Assembly (NCBI GenBank): GCA_934725855.1
Contig: CAKVCL010000033.1
Span: forward strand, 1 to 36,104
Reading direction: 5' to 3'
Source: an uncultured Cellulosilyticum sp.
GTDB taxonomy: Bacteria > Bacillota > Clostridia > Lachnospirales > Cellulosilyticaceae
Length of the DNA stretch: 36,104 bases
Every line of letters starts with the position of its first letter. Position 1 is the first letter of the stretch. The position numbers and the translations under genes are program-made. Below are positions 7,599 through 14,818 of this stretch, one piece after another. The notes below the pieces were generated by a model that was not told the origin of the DNA, made no database searches, and worked only from the letters and a program-made list of their open reading frames with translations.

Positions 7599-8519
7599 AT
7601 GCATAAAGAGTGTATATTATCTGTAGAAGATTTAGTGATTCAATTCAATAGGTACAAAGGCTTTAAGAAGCAAGATTTAGAAGTCATTCATCAATTATCA
7701 CTAGAGGTGTATGAAGGTGAAATTGTAGCAGTAGTGGGTTCAAGTGGTTCTGGCAAAAGTTTACTAGCCCATGCCATATTAAATTTATTGCCTCAAAATG
7801 CAAAGGTTCAGGGGAAGATTACTTATAAGGGTGAAAGATTAGATGAAGCTATTTGTAAGAAGATTTTAGGAAGAGAAATTGCCTTTATCCCGCAGTCCAT
7901 AAATTATTTAGACCCATTAATGAAAGTGGGAAAACAAGTAACAGGTGTTTTCTCTAAAAAAGAGAGAATGCAGGAACTTTTTAAGCGTTATCATTTAAAA
8001 GAAGATACAGCAGAAAAATATCCTTTTCAGTTATCAGGTGGGATGGCTCGCCGAGTCTTTATTTCGGCTGCGGTGATGGAAAAACCAAAGCTGATTATTG
8101 CCGATGAACCCACACCGGGATTAAATCTTGAGATGGCTATGGAAACACTCAAGCACTTTAGGCAGTTAGCCGATGAGGGGGCAGCAGTTTTAATGATTAC
8201 GCATGATATTGATCTTGCTCTTCATGTGGCAGATCGTATTGCTGTTTTTTATGCAGGAACGATCGTAGAAAGTGCGCCAGTAGCAGATTTTTTAGCTGGA
8301 AAAGAGGCATTGCGTCATCCATATAGTAGGGCCTTTATAGAAGCCTTGCCACAAAATGAATTTAAGCCGATTCAAGGAACGCAACCTTATGCTGGAAATT
8401 TACCATTAGGTTGTGTATTTGCAGAGCGTTGCCCTTATCGAGATGAACACTGCAGTATGAAAGCGGTAGAGGTGCGCACTATTAGAGCGGGAAAGGTAAG
8501 GTGTATTCATGCAACTTAG
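7599..8519 (+). CDS. nikD: ABC transporter ATPase, NikD/OppD type
   Basis: This is one of two ATPases energising the importer. The Walker A motif is GSSGSGKS (about residues 46-53 of the chosen start). The Q-loop is IPQSINYLDP, the signature LSGGMARR, the Walker B LIIADEP and the H-loop ITHD. The C-terminal OppD-type extension with GCVFAERCPYRDEHC is present. The ATG at 7599 is selected because AGAGGTGA precedes it; a GTG at 7572 and an ATG at 7578 in the same frame lie inside nikC and have no ribosome site. The signature has Met-Ala where many relatives have Gln-Gln/Met-Arg. The gene overlaps nikE by 11 bp. Confidence 0.88.
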   Translation: MHKECILSVEDLVIQFNRYKGFKKQDLEVIHQLSLEVYEGEIVAVVGSSGSGKSLLAHAILNLLPQNAKVQGKITYKGERLDEAICKKILGREIAFIPQSINYLDPLMKVGKQVTGVFSKKERMQELFKRYHLKEDTAEKYPFQLSGGMARRVFISAAVMEKPKLIIADEPTPGLNLEMAMETLKHFRQLADEGAAVLMITHDIDLALHVADRIAVFYAGTIVESAPVADFLAGKEALRHPYSRAFIEALPQNEFKPIQGTQPYAGNLPLGCVFAERCPYRDEHCSMKAVEVRTIRAGKVRCIHAT

Positions 8520-9132
8520 GGCAGAGCATATCAGTTTTAGATATCATGAAAAGACACCTTGGATTTTAAAAGATGTGGATTTAACAGTGGAAAAAGGGGA
8601 GCGTGTAGCGATTGTAGGACCATCAGGTTATGGAAAAAGTACACTCGCACGTCTTTTAGCAGGCTACAAAGTGCCGAGTAGGGGGCAAGTTTTAGTAAAT
8701 GGAAAGTTGCTTCCCAATAAAGGGTATTGCCCCGTTCAAATGATTGCCCAGCATCCAGAACAAGCGGTTAATCCCAGATGGAGAATGGAGAAAATTTTAA
8801 AGGAAGTATGGTTACCAGATGAAGCCTTACTCACACAAATGGGGATTGAAGCAGGGTGGATGAAAAGATGGCCAGTTGAATTATCAGGTGGGGAACTACA
8901 AAGATTTTGTATTGCACGCGTATTAGGAAAGGAAACACAATATCTGATTTGTGATGAAATAACCACCATGCTAGATATGATTACACAAGCTCAAATATGG
9001 CAGCTGCTTCTTAAGATTTCTAATGAAAGACAACTAGGACTTATTGTGATTACACATAATATGGCACTAGCAAGTAAAGTCTGTGATCGCATCATTAGTT
9101 TACCAGAGATCAATCACATTGACGCCCTATAA
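8509..9132 (+). CDS. nikE: ABC transporter ATPase, NikE/OppF type (short)
   Basis: This is the partner ATPase of NikD. Walker A is GPSGYGKST at about residues 37-45, the signature is LSGGELQRFCIAR, Walker B is YLICDEITTMLD and the H-loop is VITHN. At 207 aa it is shorter than the usual 250-320 aa OppF/NikE. It lacks the C-terminal oligopeptide-transporter extension and has a trimmed helical region. All catalytic elements remain, so it should still be active as the second half of the heterodimer. The start overlaps the nikD stop. About 100 bp separate it from the metal-sensor gene. Confidence 0.85.
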   Translation: MQLRAEHISFRYHEKTPWILKDVDLTVEKGERVAIVGPSGYGKSTLARLLAGYKVPSRGQVLVNGKLLPNKGYCPVQMIAQHPEQAVNPRWRMEKILKEVWLPDEALLTQMGIEAGWMKRWPVELSGGELQRFCIARVLGKETQYLICDEITTMLDMITQAQIWQLLLKISNERQLGLIVITHNMALASKVCDRIISLPEINHIDAL

Positions 9133-9232
9133 TATGTGAGATGGTGATATTATTTTTAGATAAAAGGAATAAATGTGATAGCATGGTAAATAGGATAAAG
9201 AAAGATAAGATATAAAAGGAATGGGAAAAGAT

Positions 9233-9595
9233 ATGGTAGAACAATCAGTATCTCATCAACATATATTAGAAGATGGTACAATTATTGAACATACACATGA
9301 ACATGAATATCCCCATGGACGCGAACATGCGCATTCACATCAAAATACAAAAGCTGTTATAAATCGATTATCAAAGATAATAGGACATCTAGAATCCGTT
9401 AAACGTATGGTGGAAAGTGGAAGAGACTGCTCAGAAGTACTCATCCAGCTAGCAGCTGTAAAATCTGCTGTTAATAGTACAGGTAAAGTGATCCTAAAAG
9501 ATCATCTGGAGCACTGCATTATAGATGCATTAGAGCAGCAGGATATGACAGCAATTAAAGAACTTAATGATGCCATTGATAAGTTTATGAAATAA
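9233..9595 (+). CDS. CsoR/RcnR/InrS-family metal-sensing repressor with His-rich N-terminus
   Basis: This is an all-helical DUF156-type repressor that would release DNA on binding metal. The ligand frame of the family is intact: Cys66, His91 and Cys95 (numbered from this start). Their spacing of 25 and 4 residues is identical to C36/H61/C65 of CsoR and to the corresponding InrS residues. The first 36 residues contain nine His in HxH-type runs (HTHEHE, EHAHSH), reminiscent of the His-containing N-terminus of the nickel sensor InrS. As the gene after a NikABCDE-like importer, nickel sensing is likely; copper or cobalt remain alternatives. The start is uncertain: ATG 9221 abuts AAAGGA with no spacing, whereas 9233 leaves 12 nt. 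Confidence 0.85.
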   Translation: MVEQSVSHQHILEDGTIIEHTHEHEYPHGREHAHSHQNTKAVINRLSKIIGHLESVKRMVESGRDCSEVLIQLAAVKSAVNSTGKVILKDHLEHCIIDALEQQDMTAIKELNDAIDKFMK

Positions 9596-9661
9596 GAGGT
9601 GGACATAAAGATTATAGAATTTTATTAAATAAAGAATATATATTGCAAATAAAATGATATC

Positions 9662-9696
9662 AAAAAGGTAGAGTCATAGCAGGCTCTACCTTTTTT
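9662..9696 (+). terminator. Intrinsic terminator of the nik/metal-sensor operon
   Basis: AAAAAGGTAGAG (9663-9674) pairs with CTCTACCTTTTTT across a 10-nt loop, with the T-run included in the 3' arm. Confidence 0.85.
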
Positions 9697-9713
9697 GACA
9701 CGAGCAAATTGCA

Positions 9714-9778
9714 ATACATTAAATTTACTTAAAGCTTACCAATACACGAAAGTCAATTTTACATGGTTCTATTATGCT
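9714..9778 (+). promoter_or_regulatory. Pho-box promoter P1 of the pst operon
   Basis: TTAC boxes occur at 9725 and 9736 (11 bp apart), with a weaker ATAC at 9714 and a final TTTACA at 9758-9763. Exactly 9 bp later is a -10-like TATGCT (9773-9778). The direct-repeat phasing matches the TT(A/T)ACA-type boxes bound by PhoP in Firmicutes. There is no ordinary -35, as expected for an activator-dependent promoter. Confidence 0.65.
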
Positions 9779-9812
9779 ATAAGAGAAAACAGGAAAACTA
9801 GGAGGAAATGAG

Positions 9813-9863
9813 ATGAATCATTTAGTAAAGAAATTAATTTTAACTTACAAACACTTTACATAG
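9813..9863 (+). CDS. Possible 16-codon leader ORF upstream of pstS
   Basis: A 16-residue ORF (ATG to TAG) has a near-perfect ribosome site, AGGAGGAAATGAG, just before it. It lies in the transcript from promoter P1. Its last third overlaps the Pho boxes of promoter P2. The peptide is basic with a hydrophobic centre (MNHLVKKLILTYKHFT). I know of no family. It may be a leader peptide or the relic of a displaced start. Confidence 0.35.
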   Translation: MNHLVKKLILTYKHFT

Positions 9864-9909
9864 ACTTTACGGTAAAACGATTAGGAATTTTACATAGGAA
9901 GACTAATAT
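9845..9909 (+). promoter_or_regulatory. Pho-box promoter P2 of the pst operon
   Basis: TTAC boxes occur at 9845, 9856 and 9867 (11-bp steps), with a final TTTACA at 9889-9894. Nine bp later is TAATAT (9904-9909). The box spacing 0-11-22-45 is the same as in P1, which suggests a duplicated PhoP-activated promoter in front of pstS. Confidence 0.65.
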
Positions 9910-9956
9910 GAAGATGTGAAAAGAAAATATGAAAAAAGAGTAAAGGGGAAATAGGC

Positions 9957-10886
9957 ATGAAAAAGATATTATGCAAAGCAATGGGAGTTCTTTTATTAGC
10001 AGGAATGGTAACAGGATGCGGTGCGTCAGGGGCAACCACACAAAATACAACAGGTAATACAGCAGAGAGCGAAAGTACAAAAAGTGAAAGCGGATTTGAT
10101 CGCTCTAAAGAAATTTCAGTTATTTCAAGAGAAGATGGTTCTGGAACAAGAGGAGCATTTATTGAACTTTTTGGCATTGAAGAAAAAGATGAAAATGGCA
10201 ATAAGGTCGATCATACAACTGATGAAGCCATGATTACAAATAGTACTTCTGTTATGATGACAACCGTTTCAGGGGATGAATATGCAATAGGTTATATTTC
10301 ACTAGGCTCTTTAAATGATACAGTAAAAGCAGTAGATATTGACGGCGTAGCCGCAACAGCTGACAACATTAAAAATAGTAGCTACAAAATTTCAAGACCA
10401 TTTAACATTGCCACAAAGGGAGAAGTGAGTGAATTAGCAAATGACTTTATTGCTTTTATCTTAAGTAGTGAAGGTCAAAAGGTAGTAGAGGAACACGGTT
10501 ACATTTCAGAGGGCAACTCAGGCGCATTTAATGGTACCAACCCAAGCGGAAAAATTGTAGTAGCAGGTTCTTCATCTGTTACACCAGTTATGGAAAAACT
10601 TAAAGAAGCATACAACGCTGTGAATCCAAATGGAGAAATTGAAATTCAAGAAAGTGATTCAACAACAGGAATGACTTCTACGATTGAAGGCATCTGTGAT
10701 ATCGGTATGGCATCAAGAGAGCTTAAAGATAGTGAAGTAGAAGCAGGACTTACACCTACAGTCATTGCAATGGATGGTATAGCCGTAGTAGTTAATAATG
10801 AAAGTGATGTGGATGCCTTATCAAGTGATAGTGTAAAAGCCATTTACACAGGTGAAATAACAACTTGGGATGAAGCAACTAAATAA
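9957..10886 (+). CDS. pstS: Phosphate-binding lipoprotein PstS (circularly permuted order)
   Basis: This is the extracellular phosphate receptor of the Pst importer. The signal peptide ends in lipobox VTGC, with the lipidated Cys near residue 20. Phosphate-binding loops are recognisable but in unusual order. SREDGSGTR (about residues 56-64), followed by AIGYISLGSL, comes first. GSSSVTPVMEKL (about 203-214), DIGMASREL, AMDGIAVVVNN and finally IYTGEITTWDE come second. In E. coli PstS the GxxxxP-type loop and the YxGxIxxWDD segment precede the DGSGT loop, so this chain is a permuted version. It ends at the point where the classical protein continues into DGSGT. The ribosome site is AAAGGGGAAA. 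It is the first gene of pstSCAB-phoU. Confidence 0.93.
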   Translation: MKKILCKAMGVLLLAGMVTGCGASGATTQNTTGNTAESESTKSESGFDRSKEISVISREDGSGTRGAFIELFGIEEKDENGNKVDHTTDEAMITNSTSVMMTTVSGDEYAIGYISLGSLNDTVKAVDIDGVAATADNIKNSSYKISRPFNIATKGEVSELANDFIAFILSSEGQKVVEEHGYISEGNSGAFNGTNPSGKIVVAGSSSVTPVMEKLKEAYNAVNPNGEIEIQESDSTTGMTSTIEGICDIGMASRELKDSEVEAGLTPTVIAMDGIAVVVNNESDVDALSSDSVKAIYTGEITTWDEATK

Positions 10887-10933
10887 ATTCACCTCAGTAT
10901 AAATGAGTTTAAAATGGATGGAAGGATAGAGCA

Positions 10934-11785
10934 ATGAAAAAATATAAAGAAAAGATAATGGAGTACGTATTTTTACTTACAGCTTGCATTTCAATCTTGT
11001 CTGTCGTACTAATTTGTGTCTTCTTATTTGTCAATGGGATTCCAGCCATTAATAAAATTGGCTTAACAAACTTTACACTAGGAAAGCTATGGAAACCGGG
11101 CAATGACCAATATGGTATTTTCCCTATGATTTTAGGAAGTATTTATGTAACAGGTGGGGCGCTTCTTATAGGCGTACCCATTGGAATCTTAACTGCCATC
11201 TTTATGGCAAAGTTTTGTCCAAAGGGTGTCTATCGTATCTTAAAACCAGCAGTAGAACTTTTAGCAGGCATTCCATCTGTTGTTTATGGCTTCTTTGGAC
11301 TGGTGGTGATGGTACCCTTTGTAAGACAGATGTTTTCAGGAAATGGCAGTAGTATTTTTACTGCTTCATTATTATTAGGCATTATGATTCTTCCAACCAT
11401 CATAGGGGTAGCAGAAGCCGCTATTAGGGCAGTTCCTGATAACTATTATGAAGGGGCACTTGCACTTGGAGCGACACATGAAAGAAGTGTATTTTGCGTA
11501 GTGGTGCCAGCTGCTAAATCAGGCATTATGGCAGGAGTTGTACTAGGGCTTGGTAGAGCCATTGGAGAGACGATGGCAGTGATTATGGTTGCAGGCAATC
11601 AAGCCAGAATGCCAGGTGGCATCTTTAAAGGCATTAGAACGTTAACCGCTAACATTGTTTTAGAGATGGGGTATGCAACAGACCTTCATAGAGAAGCACT
11701 GATTGCAACTGGCGTGGTACTTTTCGTATTTATTCTTTTAATTAACATCTTGTTTTCTATTTTAAAAAGAAGGGAGCGCTCATAA
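10934..11785 (+). CDS. pstC: Phosphate ABC transporter permease PstC
   Basis: This is one of the two membrane subunits of the high-affinity phosphate importer. It has six predicted helices, beginning at about residues 10-32. The PstC hallmarks are present: FGIF-like YGIFPMILGSIYVTGGALLIGVPIG, then LAGIPSVVYGFFGL, and the ATPase-coupling loop around ALALGATHERSVFCVVVPAAKSGI. GRAIGETMAVIMVAGN is nearly invariant in the family. At 283 aa it is normal length. The start follows GGAAGGATAG. The stop overlaps the pstA ATG by one base, so the two are translationally coupled. Confidence 0.95.
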   Translation: MKKYKEKIMEYVFLLTACISILSVVLICVFLFVNGIPAINKIGLTNFTLGKLWKPGNDQYGIFPMILGSIYVTGGALLIGVPIGILTAIFMAKFCPKGVYRILKPAVELLAGIPSVVYGFFGLVVMVPFVRQMFSGNGSSIFTASLLLGIMILPTIIGVAEAAIRAVPDNYYEGALALGATHERSVFCVVVPAAKSGIMAGVVLGLGRAIGETMAVIMVAGNQARMPGGIFKGIRTLTANIVLEMGYATDLHREALIATGVVLFVFILLINILFSILKRRERS

Positions 11786-12762
11786 TGGAACAGTTTGGTG
11801 AACTAAAAAAATCTGTGAGTAGCAATCAGTCGGTTCAGCACAAGATGTATTTACCAGAGGATAAAGGTGGAGCTAAAGGCAAGGAAAAGCGCATTAAGTA
11901 TATTAATGAGCAAAGCATAAAGCAAAAGCTAAGTATGTACCTTAGAAATCCGGGCGCTCTTCTTTTACTAGCCTGCGTAGTAGTAGCAGCAGGACTTACG
12001 GTAGGTGTGTTAGGACTATTAGTAGGCTACATCTTGATTAAAGGCATTCCTTATCTAAGTTTAGATTTATTTGCTTGGCAGTATACCTCAGATAATGTTT
12101 CCATGATGCCAGCGATTATTAATACGCTGATTATGACTGTGATTGCACTAATCATTGCCGTACCACTTGGAATAGGCGCAGCGATTTACCTTGTAGAGTA
12201 TGCTAAAAAAGATAATAAAATAGTGGGGATTGTAAGAATTACAGCTGAAACGTTATCTGGTATTCCTTCTATTATTTATGGACTATTTGGGATGTTATTT
12301 TTCGTCACGAGCTTAAAGTGGGGCTATTCTATTTTGGCAGGAGCCTGTACGGTGGCGATTATGGTTTTACCCGTTATTATGCGAACCACAGAGGAAGCAC
12401 TTCTAGCCGTACCAGATAACTATAGGGAAGGCAGCTTTGGACTAGGAGCAGGCAAATTAAGAACCATCTTTAAGATTATCTTACCATCAGCCGTACCAGG
12501 TATTTTATCAGGAATTATTTTAGCCGTAGGACGTATTGTAGGAGAAACGGCAGCACTGATGTATACAGCTGGAACCGTAGCAAATGTCAGCAGTAATCTT
12601 AGGGCATCAGGAAGAACGTTAGCAGTCCATATGTATTCTTTATCAAGAGAGGGGCTTCATGTTAATGAAGCTTATGCAACAGCAGTTGTACTGCTCGTTG
12701 TTGTGATGGGCATTAACGCATTCTCAGGATTTTTGGCTAAGAAAATATCTAAAGGGAACTAG
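11785..12762 (+). CDS. pstA: Phosphate ABC transporter permease PstA with N-terminal extension
   Basis: This is the second membrane subunit of the Pst importer. The conserved core begins around residue 55 and has LSGIPSIIYGLFGMLFF, AVPDNYREGSFGLGAGKLRT (coupling loop) and GRIVGETAALMYTAG. Before it lies an unusual hydrophilic, Lys-rich stretch of about 50 residues (from MEQFGELKK to the first helix at about 58-82). Many PstA proteins start nearer the first helix. The start is fixed by the one-base overlap with pstC and the preceding AGAAGGGAG. An internal initiation at a later Met cannot be excluded. Confidence 0.93.
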   Translation: MEQFGELKKSVSSNQSVQHKMYLPEDKGGAKGKEKRIKYINEQSIKQKLSMYLRNPGALLLLACVVVAAGLTVGVLGLLVGYILIKGIPYLSLDLFAWQYTSDNVSMMPAIINTLIMTVIALIIAVPLGIGAAIYLVEYAKKDNKIVGIVRITAETLSGIPSIIYGLFGMLFFVTSLKWGYSILAGACTVAIMVLPVIMRTTEEALLAVPDNYREGSFGLGAGKLRTIFKIILPSAVPGILSGIILAVGRIVGETAALMYTAGTVANVSSNLRASGRTLAVHMYSLSREGLHVNEAYATAVVLLVVVMGINAFSGFLAKKISKGN

Positions 12763-12777
12763 GAGGGAAAAGCAAAG

Positions 12778-13539
12778 ATGGAAACCGTAAAAGACAAGAT
12801 AAAAATAGAAAACTTAGATTTGTATTATGGGGATTTTAAGGCACTAAAAAACATTAATCTAGAAATTAAACCCAATGAAATCACTGCTTTTATTGGCCCT
12901 TCAGGATGCGGAAAATCTACACTTTTAAAATCCCTAAATCGTATGAATGATTTGGTAGAAGGCTGTAAAATAACAGGTCAGGTCACCTTAGATGGTGAAG
13001 ATATCTATGGAGATATGGATATCAATGAACTTAGAAAAAGAGTCGGAATGGTTTTTCAAAAGCCCAATCCGTTTCCTATGAGCATTTATGATAATATTGC
13101 CTTTGGGCCAAGAACACATGGAATTAAAAAGAAAGCAAAGCTAGATGAAATTGTAGAAAAGTCTTTAAGAGATGCGGCAATTTGGGATGAGGTTAAAGAA
13201 CGATTAAATAAAAGTGCACTAGGAATGTCAGGTGGTCAGCAGCAAAGATTGTGCATAGCTAGAGCATTGGCTGTGGAGCCAGAAGTCATCTTAATGGATG
13301 AGCCAACTTCAGCACTTGACCCTATTTCAACTTCTAAAATAGAAGATTTGGTATCAGAACTTAAAGCGAAGTATACCATCGTTATGGTAACACATAATAT
13401 GCAGCAAGCAACCAGAGTTTCAGATAAGACAGTCTTCTTTTTATTAGGAGAAATTATAGAAGCAGACGAAACCGAAAAACTCTTTTCCATGCCAAGGGAT
13501 AAAAGAACTGAGGATTATATTACAGGGAGGTTTGGTTAA
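12778..13539 (+). CDS. pstB: Phosphate ABC transporter ATPase PstB
   Basis: This is the cytoplasmic ATPase of the Pst importer. Walker A is GPSGCGKST at about residues 40-48, the Q-loop is [16 protein letters not shown], the signature [15 protein letters not shown], Walker [14 protein letters not shown] and the H-loop VTHNM. The VFQKPNPFP stretch is diagnostic for PstB among ABC ATPases. Length (253 aa) is canonical. It has an AGGAGGG ribosome site 16 bp after pstA. The last base overlaps the first base of phoU. Confidence 0.97.
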   Translation: METVKDKIKIENLDLYYGDFKALKNINLEIKPNEITAFIGPSGCGKSTLLKSLNRMNDLVEGCKITGQVTLDGEDIYGDMDINELRKRVGMVFQKPNPFPMSIYDNIAFGPRTHGIKKKAKLDEIVEKSLRDAAIWDEVKERLNKSALGMSGGQQQRLCIARALAVEPEVILMDEPTSALDPISTSKIEDLVSELKAKYTIVMVTHNMQQATRVSDKTVFFLLGEIIEADETEKLFSMPRDKRTEDYITGRFG

Positions 13540-14177
13540 TGAGTAATGGACTAGATAAACAACTTAAGGAATTAAACGAAGAAATGATTAAAATGGGGAC
13601 ATTAATTGAAACCGCAATAGGTCTTGCCATTAATGCCCTAGTGAATCAAGATATAGAAAAGGCTAAAAAAGCCATTAATTTTGATGACCAAATTGATGAT
13701 CAAGAGAAAAAAATCGAAGACAAATGCTTAAAATTACTTCTTAGACAACAGCCAGTAGCTAAAGATTTACGCGTCATTTCATCCGCCTTAAAAATGATTA
13801 CCGATATGGAGAGGATTGGTGACCATGCTTCAGACATTGCTGAAATAACCATTTTACTCTCTAAAGAAAATGAACTTAAAATTTTAGCCCCCATTAAAGA
13901 AATGGCTAAAGAAACCACCTGTATGGTGATTGATAGTATTGAGGCTTTTGTCAATAGAGATACATACCTTGCCCAAAAGGTGATTAAACAAGACGATAAG
14001 GTAGATACACTTTTCTCCCAATTAAAAAATGAAATTGTTAAACTCATTAATGCCAATGAGGAAGACGGCGAGCAAGCCTTAGACTTATTAATGATAGGAA
14101 AATATTTTGAAAGAATTGGCGACCATGCCACCAATATAGCAGAATGGGTCATTTTTTCCATTACTGGTGAACACTAA
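13539..14177 (+). CDS. phoU: Phosphate signalling protein PhoU
   Basis: PhoU is a cytoplasmic helical protein that links Pst transporter state to the PhoR kinase. Two tandem three-helix PhoU repeats each carry the metal-binding E/DxxxD signature: MERIGDHASDIAE (about residues 92-104) and FERIGDHATNIAEWVIF near the end. LRVISSALKMITD is another family motif. The 212-aa length is typical. It is the last gene of the pst operon, overlaps pstB by one base and is followed immediately by a strong terminator. Confidence 0.96.
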   Translation: MSNGLDKQLKELNEEMIKMGTLIETAIGLAINALVNQDIEKAKKAINFDDQIDDQEKKIEDKCLKLLLRQQPVAKDLRVISSALKMITDMERIGDHASDIAEITILLSKENELKILAPIKEMAKETTCMVIDSIEAFVNRDTYLAQKVIKQDDKVDTLFSQLKNEIVKLINANEEDGEQALDLLMIGKYFERIGDHATNIAEWVIFSITGEH

Positions 14178-14223
14178 AAAAGCCCTAATAAGCTAGAACA
14201 CTCTAACTTATTAGGGCTTTTTT
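14176..14223 (+). terminator. Intrinsic terminator of the pst-phoU operon
   Basis: AAAAAGCCCTAATAAG (14176-14191) pairs perfectly with CTTATTAGGGCTTTTT, ending in seven T. It is a very strong hairpin. Confidence 0.92.
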
Positions 14224-14774
14224 ATTATGTTTGAACCACTTGGCTACTTCCCACAATTTTCATGTTGTTTTTAGCCATTACTGTATTTTGCCAGTCCCTT
14301 AATAAGCCCCCGCTCAAAAAAGGGCCTAACATCATGCAGCAATGATTGAAACAACACTTTCCTTGTCGGGGGCTTCACTTCTTCTTAGAACCACATGTGC
14401 CTTGCTCATTCTAAGATAAAAGTGGAAGGAAAAGCGGTTACATTTGGATGATATAAATGAAACTTGATGAAAGACTTTGATAAAGCGTTAGCTTAGCAAA
14501 TAACTGGGTGCGAGTTGGTAAATGACAATAGGAGACTTTCTTGGAGGACGTTTGCATAAGCTTAGGACTCCTTGAAAGAAACATAAAGGCAATGACCAAG
14601 GTTGCAAGTCGTTACTTTTTAAGTTTACCCTGCAAAAAAGTGCTTTCATATTTATATATGTGCCAAGAAAAGAAAAACCCTTAGAAATTTTAAAAAATTT
14701 ATAAAAATTTTTTGTAAGAGCATTTAAGTTAAGATAGTGCTACAAACAGCAGAGCCATGAAAGATAAATAATGA
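14224..14774. other. 0.55-kb gap without a convincing gene; possible relic or structured RNA
   Basis: No long ORF exists on either strand. The segment 14270-14400 is visibly richer in G+C than its neighbours. A 9-bp perfect inverted repeat AAGCCCCCG (14304-14312) / CGGGGGCTT (14367-14375) lies within it. On the minus strand a 36-codon frame (14335 to 14225) reads with protein-like composition but lacks a ribosome site. A second minus-strand frame across about 14230-14620 is broken by several stops. It could be an eroded mobile-element end or gene, or a non-coding RNA; I cannot choose. Confidence 0.35.
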
Positions 14775-14780
14775 TATAAT
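14772..14780 (+). promoter_or_regulatory. Extended -10 promoter of the helicase-methyltransferase operon
   Basis: TGATATAAT is a perfect extended -10 element, 39 bp before the GTG start of the helicase gene. No good -35 is seen, which is acceptable for an extended -10 promoter. Confidence 0.55.
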
Positions 14781-14818
14781 TAGGCAAAGAAGTAGAGACG
14801 TTTATTGGAGGGAAAAAA

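Noticed and set aside
13700..14161. 153-codon minus-strand ORF opposite phoU
   Set aside because: Shadow of a clear PhoU gene; no ribosome site and low-complexity Ser/Ile/Leu composition.
14304..14375. Rho-independent terminator or riboswitch from the AAGCCCCCG inverted repeat
   Set aside because: The loop is 54 nt and no T-run follows on either strand; no known riboswitch core is recognisable.
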